Part shown: positions 1 through 8,358 of the stretch, piece by piece
Layout of the letters: the number at the start of each line of letters is the position of its first letter
Position numbering within the stretch: position 1 is the stretch's first letter
NCBI GenBank assembly: GCA_964505265.1
Contig: CAZDGN010000007.1
Coordinates: 4,472-68,471 of the forward strand
Direction: 5' to 3'
DNA: 64,000 nt
Origin: CAILUF01 sp964505265
GTDB lineage: Bacteria; Pseudomonadota; Alphaproteobacteria; Rickettsiales; UBA1997
Notes under the pieces: model-generated
What the model saw: only the letters and a program-made list of their open reading frames with translations
Told to the model about the DNA's origin: nothing
The model's database searches: none
Made by a program: the position numbers and the translations under genes

Positions 1-2
1 CA

Positions 3-1568
3 ACTCTAACTCTCAAAACTCTTAGCTCAAATCAAAATAACGATGCTCAAACTGCTGAAAATTTTAACAATGATTCTTCGCAAGTTAAAACTGGAAATTT
101 AATTCGTAAAAGCTCTCATCCTCACCCAAAAAAAGTTTATCACGATAGAGCTGGGGCTAATATTCCAACCAAAGGTTCTTTAGAAAAAAATAATGAAGAA
201 ATTCAAGCCCCAAAAACTTCTGCACCAAATTCAAACGAAACTAATGATGAAACCGACGAAGCCAACACCAACAATATCACTCAAACCAATTCACAAAACA
301 CCTTAAATTTAAAGGATTTAAAAAATCACCCAGTCGAATATTTAGCAAAATTTGCACTTTCAATGGGTCTTGAAAATGTTAGCGAATATGGTCGCCAAGA
401 CATTATTTATCATATTTTAAAAACTTTTTCTGACCAAAATCCAGAAAATATGATTATCGGCGAAGGAGTTCTTGAAGTGCTAGAAGATGGTTTTGGCTTT
501 CTTCGCACCCCTGAAACCAATTATTTTCCCGGTTCTGACGATATTTATGTCTCGCCAAGTCAAATCAAAAGATTTGGCCTTCGCACTGGCGATACCGTAA
601 AAGGTCAAATCCGTGCCCCAAAAAAAGGTGAAAGATATTTTGCTTTACTTAGAGTTAATGAGGTCAATCACGATTCTCCAGAGAAAATTCGTCATCGTGT
701 TTTCTTCGATGATTTGACTCCACTTTATCCACAAAAAAAGATTAATCTTGAAGTTGATAAAACCACCAACAATGGCGATATTAGCACCCGTATCATCGAT
801 ATGATGACACCACTTGGTAAGGGACAAAGGGCCTTAATTGTTGCCCCTCCCCGCACAGGTAAAACTTCATTAATGCAAAATATTGCTCATGCCATCACCA
901 GCAATAATCCAGAAATTATTTTATTGGTTCTATTGATTGATGAACGCCCCGAAGAAGTTACCGATATGATCCGCAGTGTTAATGGAGAAGTTGTTAGCTC
1001 TACTTTTGATGAACCAGCTTCTCGCCACGTTCAACTCGCTGAAATGGTCATTGAAAAAGCTCGCCGTTTGGTTGAAGCCAAAAAAGATGTGGTTATTTTA
1101 CTTGATTCCATTACTCGTCTAGCCAGGGCCTACAACACCGTAATTCCTTCATCTGGAAAAGTTCTTACAGGTGGCGTTGACTCTAACGCTTTACAAAAGC
1201 CAAAAAGATTTTTTGGGGCAGCTCGAAATATTGAAGAAGGCGGATCTTTAACCATTATTGCAACCGCATTGGTCGATACTGGGTCTAGAATGGATGAGGT
1301 AATTTTTGAGGAATTCAAAGGAACTGGAAATTCGGAAATTGTTTTAGATCGTAAAATTTCTGATAAAAGAATCTTCCCCGCTATCGATATCACTAAGTCT
1401 GGAACTAGAAAAGAAGAGCTTCTTACTGATCGTGCAACCTTATCAAAAATTTGGATGCTTCGTAGAATCGTCAATCCAATGAACCCAGTCGAAGCAATGG
1501 AATTTTTACTTGAAAAAATCCAAAATAGCAAAACCAACGAAGACTTCTTCAAATCAATGAACAGCTAA
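3..1568 (+). CDS. rho: Transcription termination factor Rho, 5'-truncated by window edge
   Basis: Rho is the hexameric RNA-dependent ATPase helicase that ends transcription at C-rich unstructured sites. The frame is open from base 3, and the ATG at 363 is internal: the Rho N-terminal helical domain already begins near base 303 (LNLKDLKNHPVEYLAKFALS). It continues through the cold-shock-like RNA-binding domain (DGFGFLRTP, DDIYVSPSQIKRFGLRTGD), the Walker A loop (APPRTGKTS), LLIDERPEEVTDM, and the Q-loop region (GGVDSNALQKPKRFF) to a standard C terminus (KTNEDFFKSM). Before the Rho domain there are at least 100 residues rich in Asn, Ser, Thr and Gln, which ordinary proteobacterial Rho of about 420 residues lacks. 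The true start is upstream of the window. The product is certain; the extension is seen directly but its role is unknown. Confidence 0.96.
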   Translation, partial: TLTLKTLSSNQNNDAQTAENFNNDSSQVKTGNLIRKSSHPHPKKVYHDRAGANIPTKGSLEKNNEEIQAPKTSAPNSNETNDETDEANTNNITQTNSQNTLNLKDLKNHPVEYLAKFALSMGLENVSEYGRQDIIYHILKTFSDQNPENMIIGEGVLEVLEDGFGFLRTPETNYFPGSDDIYVSPSQIKRFGLRTGDTVKGQIRAPKKGERYFALLRVNEVNHDSPEKIRHRVFFDDLTPLYPQKKINLEVDKTTNNGDISTRIIDMMTPLGKGQRALIVAPPRTGKTSLMQNIAHAITSNNPEIILLVLLIDERPEEVTDMIRSVNGEVVSSTFDEPASRHVQLAEMVIEKARRLVEAKKDVVILLDSITRLARAYNTVIPSSGKVLTGGVDSNALQKPKRFFGAARNIEEGGSLTIIATALVDTGSRMDEVIFEEFKGTGNSEIVLDRKISDKRIFPAIDITKSGTRKEELLTDRATLSKIWMLRRIVNPMNPVEAMEFLLEKIQNSKTNEDFFKSMNS

Positions 1569-1595
1569 TCAAAATTTTCTTGATAAATATCAATT

Positions 1596-1650
1596 CCCCC
1601 TCCCCGAAATTGCTTTGGAATTTCGTTCCTCCCCTTGAGAGGGAGGGTGA
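1596..1650. repeat. GC-rich double hairpin block just after rho
   Basis: A C/G-rich patch in very AT-rich surroundings. It contains a 7-bp inverted repeat CGAAATT/AATTTCG (1606-1612 and 1620-1626, 7-base loop), immediately followed by CCTCCC/GGGAGG (1629-1634 and 1642-1647). It lies about 30 bases after the rho stop, without a T-run typical of an intrinsic terminator. It could be a dispersed palindromic element or a post-transcriptional structure; there is no second copy in this window. Confidence 0.45.
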
Positions 1651-1994
1651 TGAGACACCGCTAATTTTTTTAAAAGAAAGTTTTTTAATTGAACAACTGA
1701 AAGAGTGATAACACCGCTCTTAAATTTAATCTTTTTGCCCCCACGACTCAAAGAATTTAACTACCATTAAATTCTCTTCGTCCACTCCCTCGAAAAGTCG
1801 CAGAGCTTAGAACCGCTTGTGTTTCCAGTATTTTAATAATGGTTTACAAATTTTAGTTTTAACAAAAATTAATTAATTTAGGGGCGTAAGGACTACCGAC
1901 TGTTTAAATTTTTAAAGATTTTAAGCCAAAAATATGATGTTAGAATTTTTTTTAAAACTTTATGGAATTAAAATGGTATAATTTCACTTCGATT

Positions 1995-2336
1995 TTAAAA
2001 TTGAAGTGAAACACAACAACCAAAAAATAATAAGACTAAGCTATTAAAATCAAAGCCTAAATGCTGAAATAATTTTTTAAAATTATTTAAAATTAAGAAA
2101 ATTATTGTGAAAATAAAATTATTAAAAAATCTAATTTTCTTAGATTTTTTGCCATCATTTATTACCCCAAAAACTCGAAAAATTTTATTCGAAAATGTCC
2201 GCTTATAATTTTTAGAATTTTTAATCAAATCGATTTTTTTTAAATTTGTAAAATCAGGATTGATAATAGAAGGCTTTGGTTCCTTTTTTAAATAGGAAAA
2301 TATAACAATAATTAAAACTACAAAACTCTTATTCAT
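1995..2336 (-). CDS. Doubtful hypothetical protein, 113 aa
   Basis: The frame would encode a Phe/Ile/Lys/Asn-rich protein with a hydrophobic N terminus (residues 5-15) and a second hydrophobic stretch near residues 74-84. It resembles no family I know, has no clear ribosome binding site before the ATG, and its composition is what random AT-rich DNA gives. It may be a chance frame or a decayed gene. Confidence 0.22.
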   Translation of the reverse strand: MNKSFVVLIIVIFSYLKKEPKPSIINPDFTNLKKIDLIKNSKNYKRTFSNKIFRVFGVINDGKKSKKIRFFNNFIFTIIFLILNNFKKLFQHLGFDFNSLVLLFFGCCVSLQF

Positions 2337-2423
2337 AATAACAAAATATGAACCATCAAAAAAATTTTCTAAATTTTTAGTAAATGGTAATTGGACTAGA
2401 TAACGTACTTAAGAAAACATAAA

Positions 2424-2463
2424 GCTATTTATAAAATAGCATAAAATTAGTTGTTGCAACAAC
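2424..2463. promoter_or_regulatory. Two adjacent small palindromes
   Basis: The first is GCTATTT-ATA-AAATAGC (2424-2440), a perfect 7-bp inverted repeat with a 3-base spacer. The second is the 14-base perfect palindrome GTTGTTGCAACAAC (2450-2463). They sit 9 bases apart in the gene-poor region downstream of hsdR. Paired dyads of this kind can be operators or small hairpins, but no adjacent promoter or gene start assigns them a role. Confidence 0.35.
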
Positions 2464-2593
2464 AACAATTTAGAGGAGATGGGAAGTAAATAAAATTTGT
2501 AAAAGTAAAAAATTTATTATGAATTTTCATTAAATTTTAATAAAATAATTAAAAAATATTTTTTAATTTTAAACTAGTAATTAATGATGTCAA

Positions 2594-5500
2594 TTAATTC
2601 TTATATTTTTCAACAAAGGCAAAAATTTTTTGAAATACATTTTGTTTTTTTATCAAAAACTCTGGATTTAAAGGACTCATTTTTGGCAGAATTGAATTTA
2701 ATTCAGTTCCATTATCGCTGGCAGATTTGTTTTTAATTGAGGTGGCAATATAGCGTTTAGTAAGCTCAGGATTTAGATTTTCCTTAGCAATTAACTCTTC
2801 CAATTCTTGTTTTTGTTTTTCATTGGCAAAATTAAAATAACCCTCAATAAGACTGGCTTTATCAGCAATTAAATCAAAATTTGTTTGATTAATAAAATCT
2901 ATCAATAAACTCTCTTTTGCCCGATTATTTATACTGGAACGAACTAAGCTTCTGACTTCTTCTATTAAAATATTTTTGTTGTTAATTTTTTTATTATTTT
3001 CAAAAATTTGCTCTAAAATATAATCCAGATTTATCTCTTGGGATTTCAATAAATCCACTTCAAACACCACATCATCCCAATCAATTTTAGAATTGTTTTT
3101 TTGGTTAGCAATCCTTTCATTTAAAAACCACTGACGAATATCGTTATAAATTGAACGATAATCTTGAATTTGACGTTCATTAATTAATTTTACAAAATTG
3201 ATTTTTGCAAAATCTTCATCGGATAATTGATGATTTATTTTGAATTCTTCAACGGCTTTAGAGTCATTAATATCAATATTTTGCAAGGATTTAAGACAAG
3301 AAAATTCATCAAAATTTTGTAAAATATTTTCAAGTCGCAAATATTCGCTAAACAAATTCACAAAAGCTTTTTTATCAACCTCTTTTTCAATTTTCTCTGG
3401 ATCTAAAAATCTTTGCTCAAGTTCCCTTGAAACCTCAATAAAACCGCGATGAATCTCACCTGAAATTATATCTTTGAAACCCTCCATATATTCCTTATAA
3501 CCTCTTTCAAGTGCTACACTACAAACACCACTATTACCAAATAATTTAATAGCATCTTTTGTAGCTTGCTCTAAATTGCGAAAGGTGACAATATTGCCAA
3601 AAGTTTTAGTGGCATCCAAAATGCGATTAGTTCGCGAATAAGCCTGAATCAAGCCATGATAACGCAAGTTTTTATCAACAAATAAAGTGTTAAGAGTTGG
3701 GGCATCAAATCCAGTTAAAAACATCCCAACCACAATCAATAAATCTATTTCTTTAGATTTAACTCGCTTCGCTAAATCTTTATAATAACCCTCAAAGCCT
3801 TTACTATCAAGGCTAAAATTGGATTTAAAAAAATCATTATATTCACTAATAGCAAAACTTAAAAATTCCTTCGCACTACTATTCATCGCCGATACATCAA
3901 AACTTTCATCTTGAATTTCGCCAACCGCATCTTGCTCTTCATTGGCAGAGAATGAAAAAATGGTGGCAATTTTTAACGGCTTATCACTGTTTTTTTGTAA
4001 GTTATTTAGAGTTTCGTAATAAAGTTTGGCAGCCGCCACACTATTTACGGCAAACATCGCATTAAAGCCTTTATTACCCCCTTGCAAACGGTGGGTTTTA
4101 TAGCGAAAATTATTTAATATATATTGCGATATTTCGCGAATTCTTTCTGGATGAAGCAAAATTTGTTTATTTTCTTCGGTACTCAATTTCTTTTCATCTT
4201 GCTCACACTCCAGATCCTTAAATTTAGGGCGTACATCATTATAATCGACTTTGAATTTTAAAACTTTTTCATCGCGAATGGCATCGGTAATTACATAAGA
4301 ATGGAGTTTGCAACCAAACACACTCTCCGTGGTTTGTGCACCCAAAGCATTATCAGGAAAAATCGGTGTTCCTGTAAAACCAAATTGATAAAATTTTTTA
4401 AATTTTTTCTTAATATTTTTCTGCGCTTCGCCAAACTGACTGCGATGACATTCATCAAAAATAAACACCACTTGCTTGCTATAAATTCCCAACTCTTCCT
4501 CGCTTTTTATCAGGTTGTTGAGCTTCTGAATAGTGGTAACGATTATTTTGTTATCATCTTTCTCAAGATTGCGCTTCAAACCCGCAGTGCTATCAGAGCC
4601 ATTAACACTATCAGGCGAAAAACGCTGATATTCCTTCATCGTCTGATAATCTAAGTCTTTGCGATCAACCACAAAAAATACTTTGTCGATAAAATCTATT
4701 TCAGTTGCCAATCTCGAAACCTTAAAGCTTGTCAAGGTTTTGCCTGAACCCGTCGTGTGCCAAATATAACCACCACTTTCAGGCTTACTCCAATTTTTAG
4801 CCTGATTGGAACTTTTTATTTTCCACAAAATACGCTCGCAAGCAGCAATTTGGTAAGGACGCATCACTAACAAATTATCGCTAACATCAAGCACCGAGTA
4901 ATTCAGCAACACATTAAGCAAAGTATTTTTCTGAAAAAATGTTGCTGTGAAGTCTTTTAAATCAAAGATCCTTTCATTATCAGACTTTGCCCAATTCATG
5001 GTGAAATCGAAGCTGTTTTTATCGCGCTTGGTGGTGTTGGCAAAATATCGAGTGTCGGTGCCGTTAGAAATGACGAACACTTGCAGATATTTAAACAATG
5101 AATTATCAGAGTTAAAACTCTCTTTGCTGTAGCGATGAATTTGATTAAAGGCTTCACGAATAGCAATTCCGCGCTTCTTTAACTCAACTTGCACCAATGG
5201 CAAACCATTAACCAAGATTGTCACATCATAGCGATTGAGATGCTTGCCTACTTGCTCAAACTGCTTAATTACTTGAAGTTTATTGCGTAAAAAATTCTTT
5301 TTATCAAGCAAATAAATGTTAAAAATCCGCCCATCATCAAAAACAAAATCGAGAATATAATTATTGTGAATTTTGCGGGTTTTTTCAACGATGCCATCAC
5401 TTGGTTTATCCAAATAAGTTTCTACAAATCTTAGCCATTCATTACTAGAAAATTTTATATTATTTAACAACTCTAACTGCACTCGCACATTGGCAAGCAT

Positions 5501-5692
5501 GGCTTCGGGAGAATTTAAATTTGGCAAAAATTCATAGCCTTGATTAACCAAATCATCAATAAATTCAATTTCCAACTCATTTTCACTTTGGTGATTTTTC
5601 GCCTGTTGCCATTGTCTAAAATATTTATCCAAGACAATGAAGTTATTTGACTCGGCAATGGTTTTAAGATTTTCTGTTGTTAATTTTTTCAT
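2594..5692 (-). CDS. hsdR: Type I restriction endonuclease subunit R (HsdR)
   Basis: The motor and nuclease subunit of a type I restriction enzyme, which translocates and cleaves unmethylated foreign DNA when assembled with HsdM and HsdS. The 1032-residue length is normal. The N-terminal PD-(D/E)xK nuclease is visible as D156, E170 and K172 (QVELKKRG). The helicase follows with Walker A GSGKT (315-319), DECH (413-416), GFTGTP, and a motif VI-like QAYSRTNRI. Spacing of the nuclease residues resembles EcoR124I. The C-terminal helical domain looks complete with no internal stop. It is the last gene of the operon, 124 bp after hsdS. The subunit appears intact, so the system could be active if hsdS is intact in the gap. 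Confidence 0.96.
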   Translation of the reverse strand: MKKLTTENLKTIAESNNFIVLDKYFRQWQQAKNHQSENELEIEFIDDLVNQGYEFLPNLNSPEAMLANVRVQLELLNNIKFSSNEWLRFVETYLDKPSDGIVEKTRKIHNNYILDFVFDDGRIFNIYLLDKKNFLRNKLQVIKQFEQVGKHLNRYDVTILVNGLPLVQVELKKRGIAIREAFNQIHRYSKESFNSDNSLFKYLQVFVISNGTDTRYFANTTKRDKNSFDFTMNWAKSDNERIFDLKDFTATFFQKNTLLNVLLNYSVLDVSDNLLVMRPYQIAACERILWKIKSSNQAKNWSKPESGGYIWHTTGSGKTLTSFKVSRLATEIDFIDKVFFVVDRKDLDYQTMKEYQRFSPDSVNGSDSTAGLKRNLEKDDNKIIVTTIQKLNNLIKSEEELGIYSKQVVFIFDECHRSQFGEAQKNIKKKFKKFYQFGFTGTPIFPDNALGAQTTESVFGCKLHSYVITDAIRDEKVLKFKVDYNDVRPKFKDLECEQDEKKLSTEENKQILLHPERIREISQYILNNFRYKTHRLQGGNKGFNAMFAVNSVAAAKLYYETLNNLQKNSDKPLKIATIFSFSANEEQDAVGEIQDESFDVSAMNSSAKEFLSFAISEYNDFFKSNFSLDSKGFEGYYKDLAKRVKSKEIDLLIVVGMFLTGFDAPTLNTLFVDKNLRYHGLIQAYSRTNRILDATKTFGNIVTFRNLEQATKDAIKLFGNSGVCSVALERGYKEYMEGFKDIISGEIHRGFIEVSRELEQRFLDPEKIEKEVDKKAFVNLFSEYLRLENILQNFDEFSCLKSLQNIDINDSKAVEEFKINHQLSDEDFAKINFVKLINERQIQDYRSIYNDIRQWFLNERIANQKNNSKIDWDDVVFEVDLLKSQEINLDYILEQIFENNKKINNKNILIEEVRSLVRSSINNRAKESLLIDFINQTNFDLIADKASLIEGYFNFANEKQKQELEELIAKENLNPELTKRYIATSIKNKSASDNGTELNSILPKMSPLNPEFLIKKQNVFQKIFAFVEKYKN

Positions 5693-5816
5693 TTTTATAT
5701 CAATTGATTATTTGCCAATAATGGTTTTTTTACAGTAATCAAAATTTTTAATTATAAATATTGGTGGGACTTATCGAGGAATTTATGGAGGTGTTTTAGT
5801 TTTTTAATTTGATTTT

Positions 5817-6631
5817 TTATTTTACGACCTCCTCATTTTTTGGAAAGTTCAGCAGTAAATCGCGGTAATATTCATATTGCTGTTGACGAAGTTCAATTTC
5901 ACGGGGCAAGCCTTCGGTGATGGAGTTGGTTAGGGNNNNNNNNNNNNNNNNNNNNNNNNNNNNNNNNNNNNNNNNNNNNNNNNNNNNNNNNNNNNNNNNN
6001 NNNNNNNNNNNNNNNNNNNNNNNNNNNNNNNNNNNTTCCACTCAACTTCGCCTTCTGCAAAAGTTAAAAGCTGTTCGCGATAATAAGCGTATTGTTTTTT
6101 GCGGGCGGTAAGCTCGGCGGTAAGCTCGGCGGTAAGCTCGGTGAAATTGTCCAAAATGCGGACAATTTCCGCTTGAATTGCAAGCGACTTTTTAGGATTA
6201 TCGGGGCATGGAATGGGGATTTGAAGTTTTGCTAAATCTTTAGGATAAACGTGTGGAACGCCTGAACCTTTTTGTAAATTATAAATCCACGACTGGTTAT
6301 TTAACAAAAAATGGTAGGTGTATTTTGTATTTAAAAAGTTCACATTTGGCTTAACAGAAAAGGCATCAGATACAAAAATCGGCTTATTCCAAAACATTAA
6401 ATAACCCGCATAAGCACCGCTTCCTGCAACAGTAATTGTCTCGCCATCACGATTAAATTCAGAGTTGTAGTAAGCTGGTTTTTGTCCACCACTAATTACA
6501 GGAATATTGCCATCGGTTTTTGATTTTGCCGTTGTTGTTTTTCCTCGTTCTAAATTCGCTACCTCCCCCAAACTTTTCCACTCAACCCTCTCGCCATCCA
6601 ATAATTTTTCTAAAAAACTCGCTTCTTTCAT
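5817..6631 (-). CDS. hsdS: Type I restriction specificity subunit S, interrupted by an assembly gap
   Basis: HsdS sets the DNA target of the complex through two target recognition domains (TRDs) joined by conserved helices. The first TRD is present from ATG 6631. The central helix contains three TAEL-type units and KKQYAYYREQLLTF, then EGEVEW, which mirrors the TRD1 opening (GERVEW). Here the 100-N gap begins, so TRD2 is missing. After the gap the terminal conserved helix resumes (LPREIELRQQQYEYYRDLL) and ends at 5817. The two flanks are in different frames only because the N count is arbitrary. The start overlaps the rhuM stop by four bases (ATGA). Family is certain; intactness cannot be judged. 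Confidence 0.88.
5936..6035. other. Assembly gap (100 N) inside hsdS
   Basis: Exactly 100 N, a scaffold placeholder rather than a measured length. From the usual size of a TRD, several hundred bases are probably missing. The break falls where TRD2 should start, a place where internal repeats or mixed alleles commonly stop assemblers. Confidence 0.95.
6104..6139 (-). repeat. Three 12-bp repeats encoding the HsdS TAEL spacer
   Basis: Three perfect tandem copies of a 12-bp unit (GGCGGTAAGCTC on the plus strand; 6104-6115, 6116-6127, 6128-6139). In hsdS they encode repeated Leu-Thr-Ala-Glu-type units in the helix between the TRDs. In EcoR124I/EcoDXXI-type enzymes two versus three TAEL units change the spacer of the recognition site by one base. 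Slippage here could therefore switch specificity. Confidence 0.9.
6594..6617. repeat. 24-bp direct repeat, copy A (in hsdS 5' end)
   Basis: Identical over 24 bases to 7689-7712. It codes for FLEKLLDG of HsdS (residues 6-13). The two copies bracket the rhuM gene and lie in the same reading frame, 1095 bp apart. Confidence 0.92.
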
Positions 6632-7665
6632 TTCTTTTCTCCTTTTGTTTCAAGTGCCTTCAAGATTTTATCAAAATCTGATTCATAAAGTCGATCTTGC
6701 ACAATGCGGTATTTTTCAAATTCACTTAAGGCGTGAGCCTTAGCAATTTCAGCACTTACCTTGCCAGCATCTTGCAAAATTTCACGGTCAGTGGCGGAAA
6801 TAAAACGATTTAAGCGCTCTTCCCAATCGCTCATCGTCATTGGAATTTGTCTTTGTGCCATATCTTCGGCAATGTCTAAATAGGCACTAACCAGCCTTTG
6901 CAAGCCAGCTATTTCAGCATCATTTAAATAATTTTTGGCAATGCCAACATCAAATTGTTGGATTTTACCATCGGGAGCATCTTTCCAAGAAGTTAATCCC
7001 ATATTTGGTTTTGTAGAATTGGCTCGATTAAAAACCACTTCGGCGGCGGTCTGCCCATGAATTGCCCAATGTAATTTATTTTGAACAGTAGCAAAAAAGC
7101 GTTTTGTTGCGGTAGCGGTTATGTCATAGTCAATTGCTGTTGAGTAAATGTCGGTGATTTTTTGGTAAAATTTGCGTTCACTAAGACGAATTTCGCGAAT
7201 GCGCTGAAGTTGTTCTTCAAAATATTTTTTGCCTAAAATTGTGCCATCATTTTTAAGCCGTTCGTCGTCCATAACAAAGGCTTTTATTGTAAATTCTTTG
7301 ATAATGTTAGTCGCCCATTTACGAAATTGAACCGCGCGTTCAGAATTAACTTTATAGCCAACTGCAATTATTGCCGATAGATTATAGTGGTTGGTGTTAT
7401 AATTCTTACCATCAGAGGCAGTTATCCGGAAATTCCGGATAACTGAATTTTCTTGAAGCTCGCCATCTATAAATATTTTGCTTAGATGTTCATTTATTGT
7501 GCGCACATTCACGCCATATAAAACACCCATCATCTTTTGACTAAGCCAAATATTTTCATCAGCATAAAATGCTTCAACTCCATTCTCACAATTGGTGGCA
7601 ATAAAGGTTAGATATTCCGCCGCAGATGAACGAATAGTTGGCGTTGTTAATTTATTTTTACTCAT
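6628..7665 (-). CDS. rhuM: RhuM-family protein
   Basis: A member of the virulence-associated RhuM family, often found inside type I restriction operons and on islands; its biochemical role is not established. It is recognised from the whole-length pattern: N-terminal ENIWLSQKMMGVLYGVNVRT, IRNFRITASDGKNYNTNHYN, AIIAVGYKVNSERAVQFRKW, then a C-terminal helical part with WAIHGQTAAEVVFNRA. The start chosen is ATG 7665 (MSKNKL), because GGAGGG lies just before it. The in-frame ATG at 7692 would overlap that site and add nine residues of remnant hsdS sequence. The gene sits between the hsdS remnant and hsdS and overlaps the hsdS start by four bases, so the pair is probably translationally coupled. 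Confidence 0.85.
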   Translation of the reverse strand: MSKNKLTTPTIRSSAAEYLTFIATNCENGVEAFYADENIWLSQKMMGVLYGVNVRTINEHLSKIFIDGELQENSVIRNFRITASDGKNYNTNHYNLSAIIAVGYKVNSERAVQFRKWATNIIKEFTIKAFVMDDERLKNDGTILGKKYFEEQLQRIREIRLSERKFYQKITDIYSTAIDYDITATATKRFFATVQNKLHWAIHGQTAAEVVFNRANSTKPNMGLTSWKDAPDGKIQQFDVGIAKNYLNDAEIAGLQRLVSAYLDIAEDMAQRQIPMTMSDWEERLNRFISATDREILQDAGKVSAEIAKAHALSEFEKYRIVQDRLYESDFDKILKALETKGEKK

Positions 7666-7729
7666 TTTTATTTCCCTCCATCTTTGCACCATCCAATAAT
7701 TTTTCTAAAAAATTTGTGTTATTCGTCAT
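7658..7729 (-). pseudogene. Remnant of an hsdS 5' end (23 codons)
   Basis: A short frame starting at ATG 7729, overlapping the yhcG stop, reads MTNNTNFLEKLLDGAKMEGN and ends at TAA 7658-7660. FLEKLLDG matches residues 6-13 of the full HsdS exactly, at both protein and DNA level (24 bp, 7689-7712). The homology ends abruptly after that and the frame runs into the rhuM ribosome binding site. It looks like the original hsdS start, cut off when rhuM came in with a duplication. It could still be translated as a leader peptide coupling yhcG to rhuM. Confidence 0.75.
7689..7712. repeat. 24-bp direct repeat, copy B (in hsdS remnant)
   Basis: Perfect match to 6594-6617. Recombination between the two copies would delete rhuM and leave one in-frame hsdS directly after yhcG. 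Confidence 0.92.
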
Positions 7730-8356
7730 TTTCAACCCCCGCTAATTCTCTTTCAATATCTTCAATGCTTGGTAATTGGGTTTGTAGGTTTGCGGGCAAT
7801 GATTCTAATAATTTAAATTCTGCAATTCCCATCGGCTGGGTTTTGTCGCTTAAAGCATATTCCGCAACAATTTTGTTTTTAGTTTTACAAAGCAAAANNN
7901 NNNNNNNNNNNNNNNNNNNNNNNNNNNNNNNNNNNNNNNNNNNNNNNNNNNNNNNNNNNNNNNNNNNNNNNNNNNNNNNNNNNNNNNNNNNNNNNNNAGC
8001 AAAACCAAATTATGTCCCCATGGCAATTGTCCAGCAAGCTGTTGGACAATTTGTTCATCATGCCAACCTTCAGCAAAAGAGCGCATGTAGAGTAGATTAG
8101 TGCGGGAAAAGCCCTTCATCTCGGGGAAGGTAGTTCGTAAATCATGAGCTAACCGCTCAATAACTTTCGCCCCCCAGCCTTGCTTTTCTTGTCTAGTTAA
8201 AATCTCATTACCAATTTGCCAATATAAAAGCACCAACTCATTATTTACCGCTAAAGTTGCGCGTTGCTGAGCGTTATGAATTTTTATTTTTAACTCTGAT
8301 AGCCAATCAATATAGCCTATTGGTGGCTGGATTATCAAATTATTGTCTTTTTTCAT
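7719..8356 (-). CDS. YhcG/DUF1016-type PD-(D/E)xK nuclease-like protein, interrupted by an assembly gap
   Basis: DUF1016 proteins combine an N-terminal helical domain with a C-terminal PD-(D/E)xK-like nuclease fold and often accompany type I restriction genes. The N-terminal part is seen before the gap (WLSELKIKIHNAQQRATLAV, LYWQIGNEILTRQEKQGWGA, FSRTNLLYMRSFAEGW). After the gap the C terminus is recognisable (LLCKTKNKIVAEYAL, PMGIAEFKL, LPSIEDIERELA) and stops at 7719. By usual family length, roughly 150 residues are hidden in the gap, including the expected catalytic residues. Start ATG 8356 has GGAGG at good spacing and follows the hsdM stop by two bases. Confidence 0.82.
7898..7997. other. 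Assembly gap (100 N) inside yhcG
   Basis: A second placeholder of exactly 100 N in the same operon. The conserved nuclease part of yhcG is missing here, about 2 kb from the other gap. Confidence 0.95.
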
Positions 8357-8358
8357 AA

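Larger units (their letters stand above)
1569..2593. other. Gene-poor kilobase between rho and the restriction locus
   Basis: This is the only stretch over 300 bases without a confident gene. It holds the GC-rich hairpin block, a doubtful minus-strand frame (1995-2336), and two compact palindromes near 2424-2463. I looked for tRNA, tmRNA, RNase P and SRP RNA signatures on both strands and saw none. The part 1700-1850 is locally less AT-rich than its flanks, so a decayed gene or an unrecognised small RNA is possible. Confidence 0.6.

Noticed and set aside
1130..1552. 140-codon minus-strand frame inside rho
   Set aside because: It is a shadow of the highly conserved rho coding sequence, with no recognisable protein and no ribosome binding site.
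363..1568. ATG 363 as the start of rho
   Set aside because: The conserved N-terminal Rho domain begins about 60 bases upstream in the same open frame, so 363 is internal.
1700..1900. tmRNA, RNase P or SRP RNA in the gene-poor region
   Set aside because: The conserved cores of these RNAs and any tRNA-like T-arm are absent on both strands.
7666..7692. ATG 7692 as the start of rhuM
   Set aside because: The GGAGGG ribosome binding site lies within those nine codons and points to ATG 7665; the codons are hsdS remnant read in another frame.
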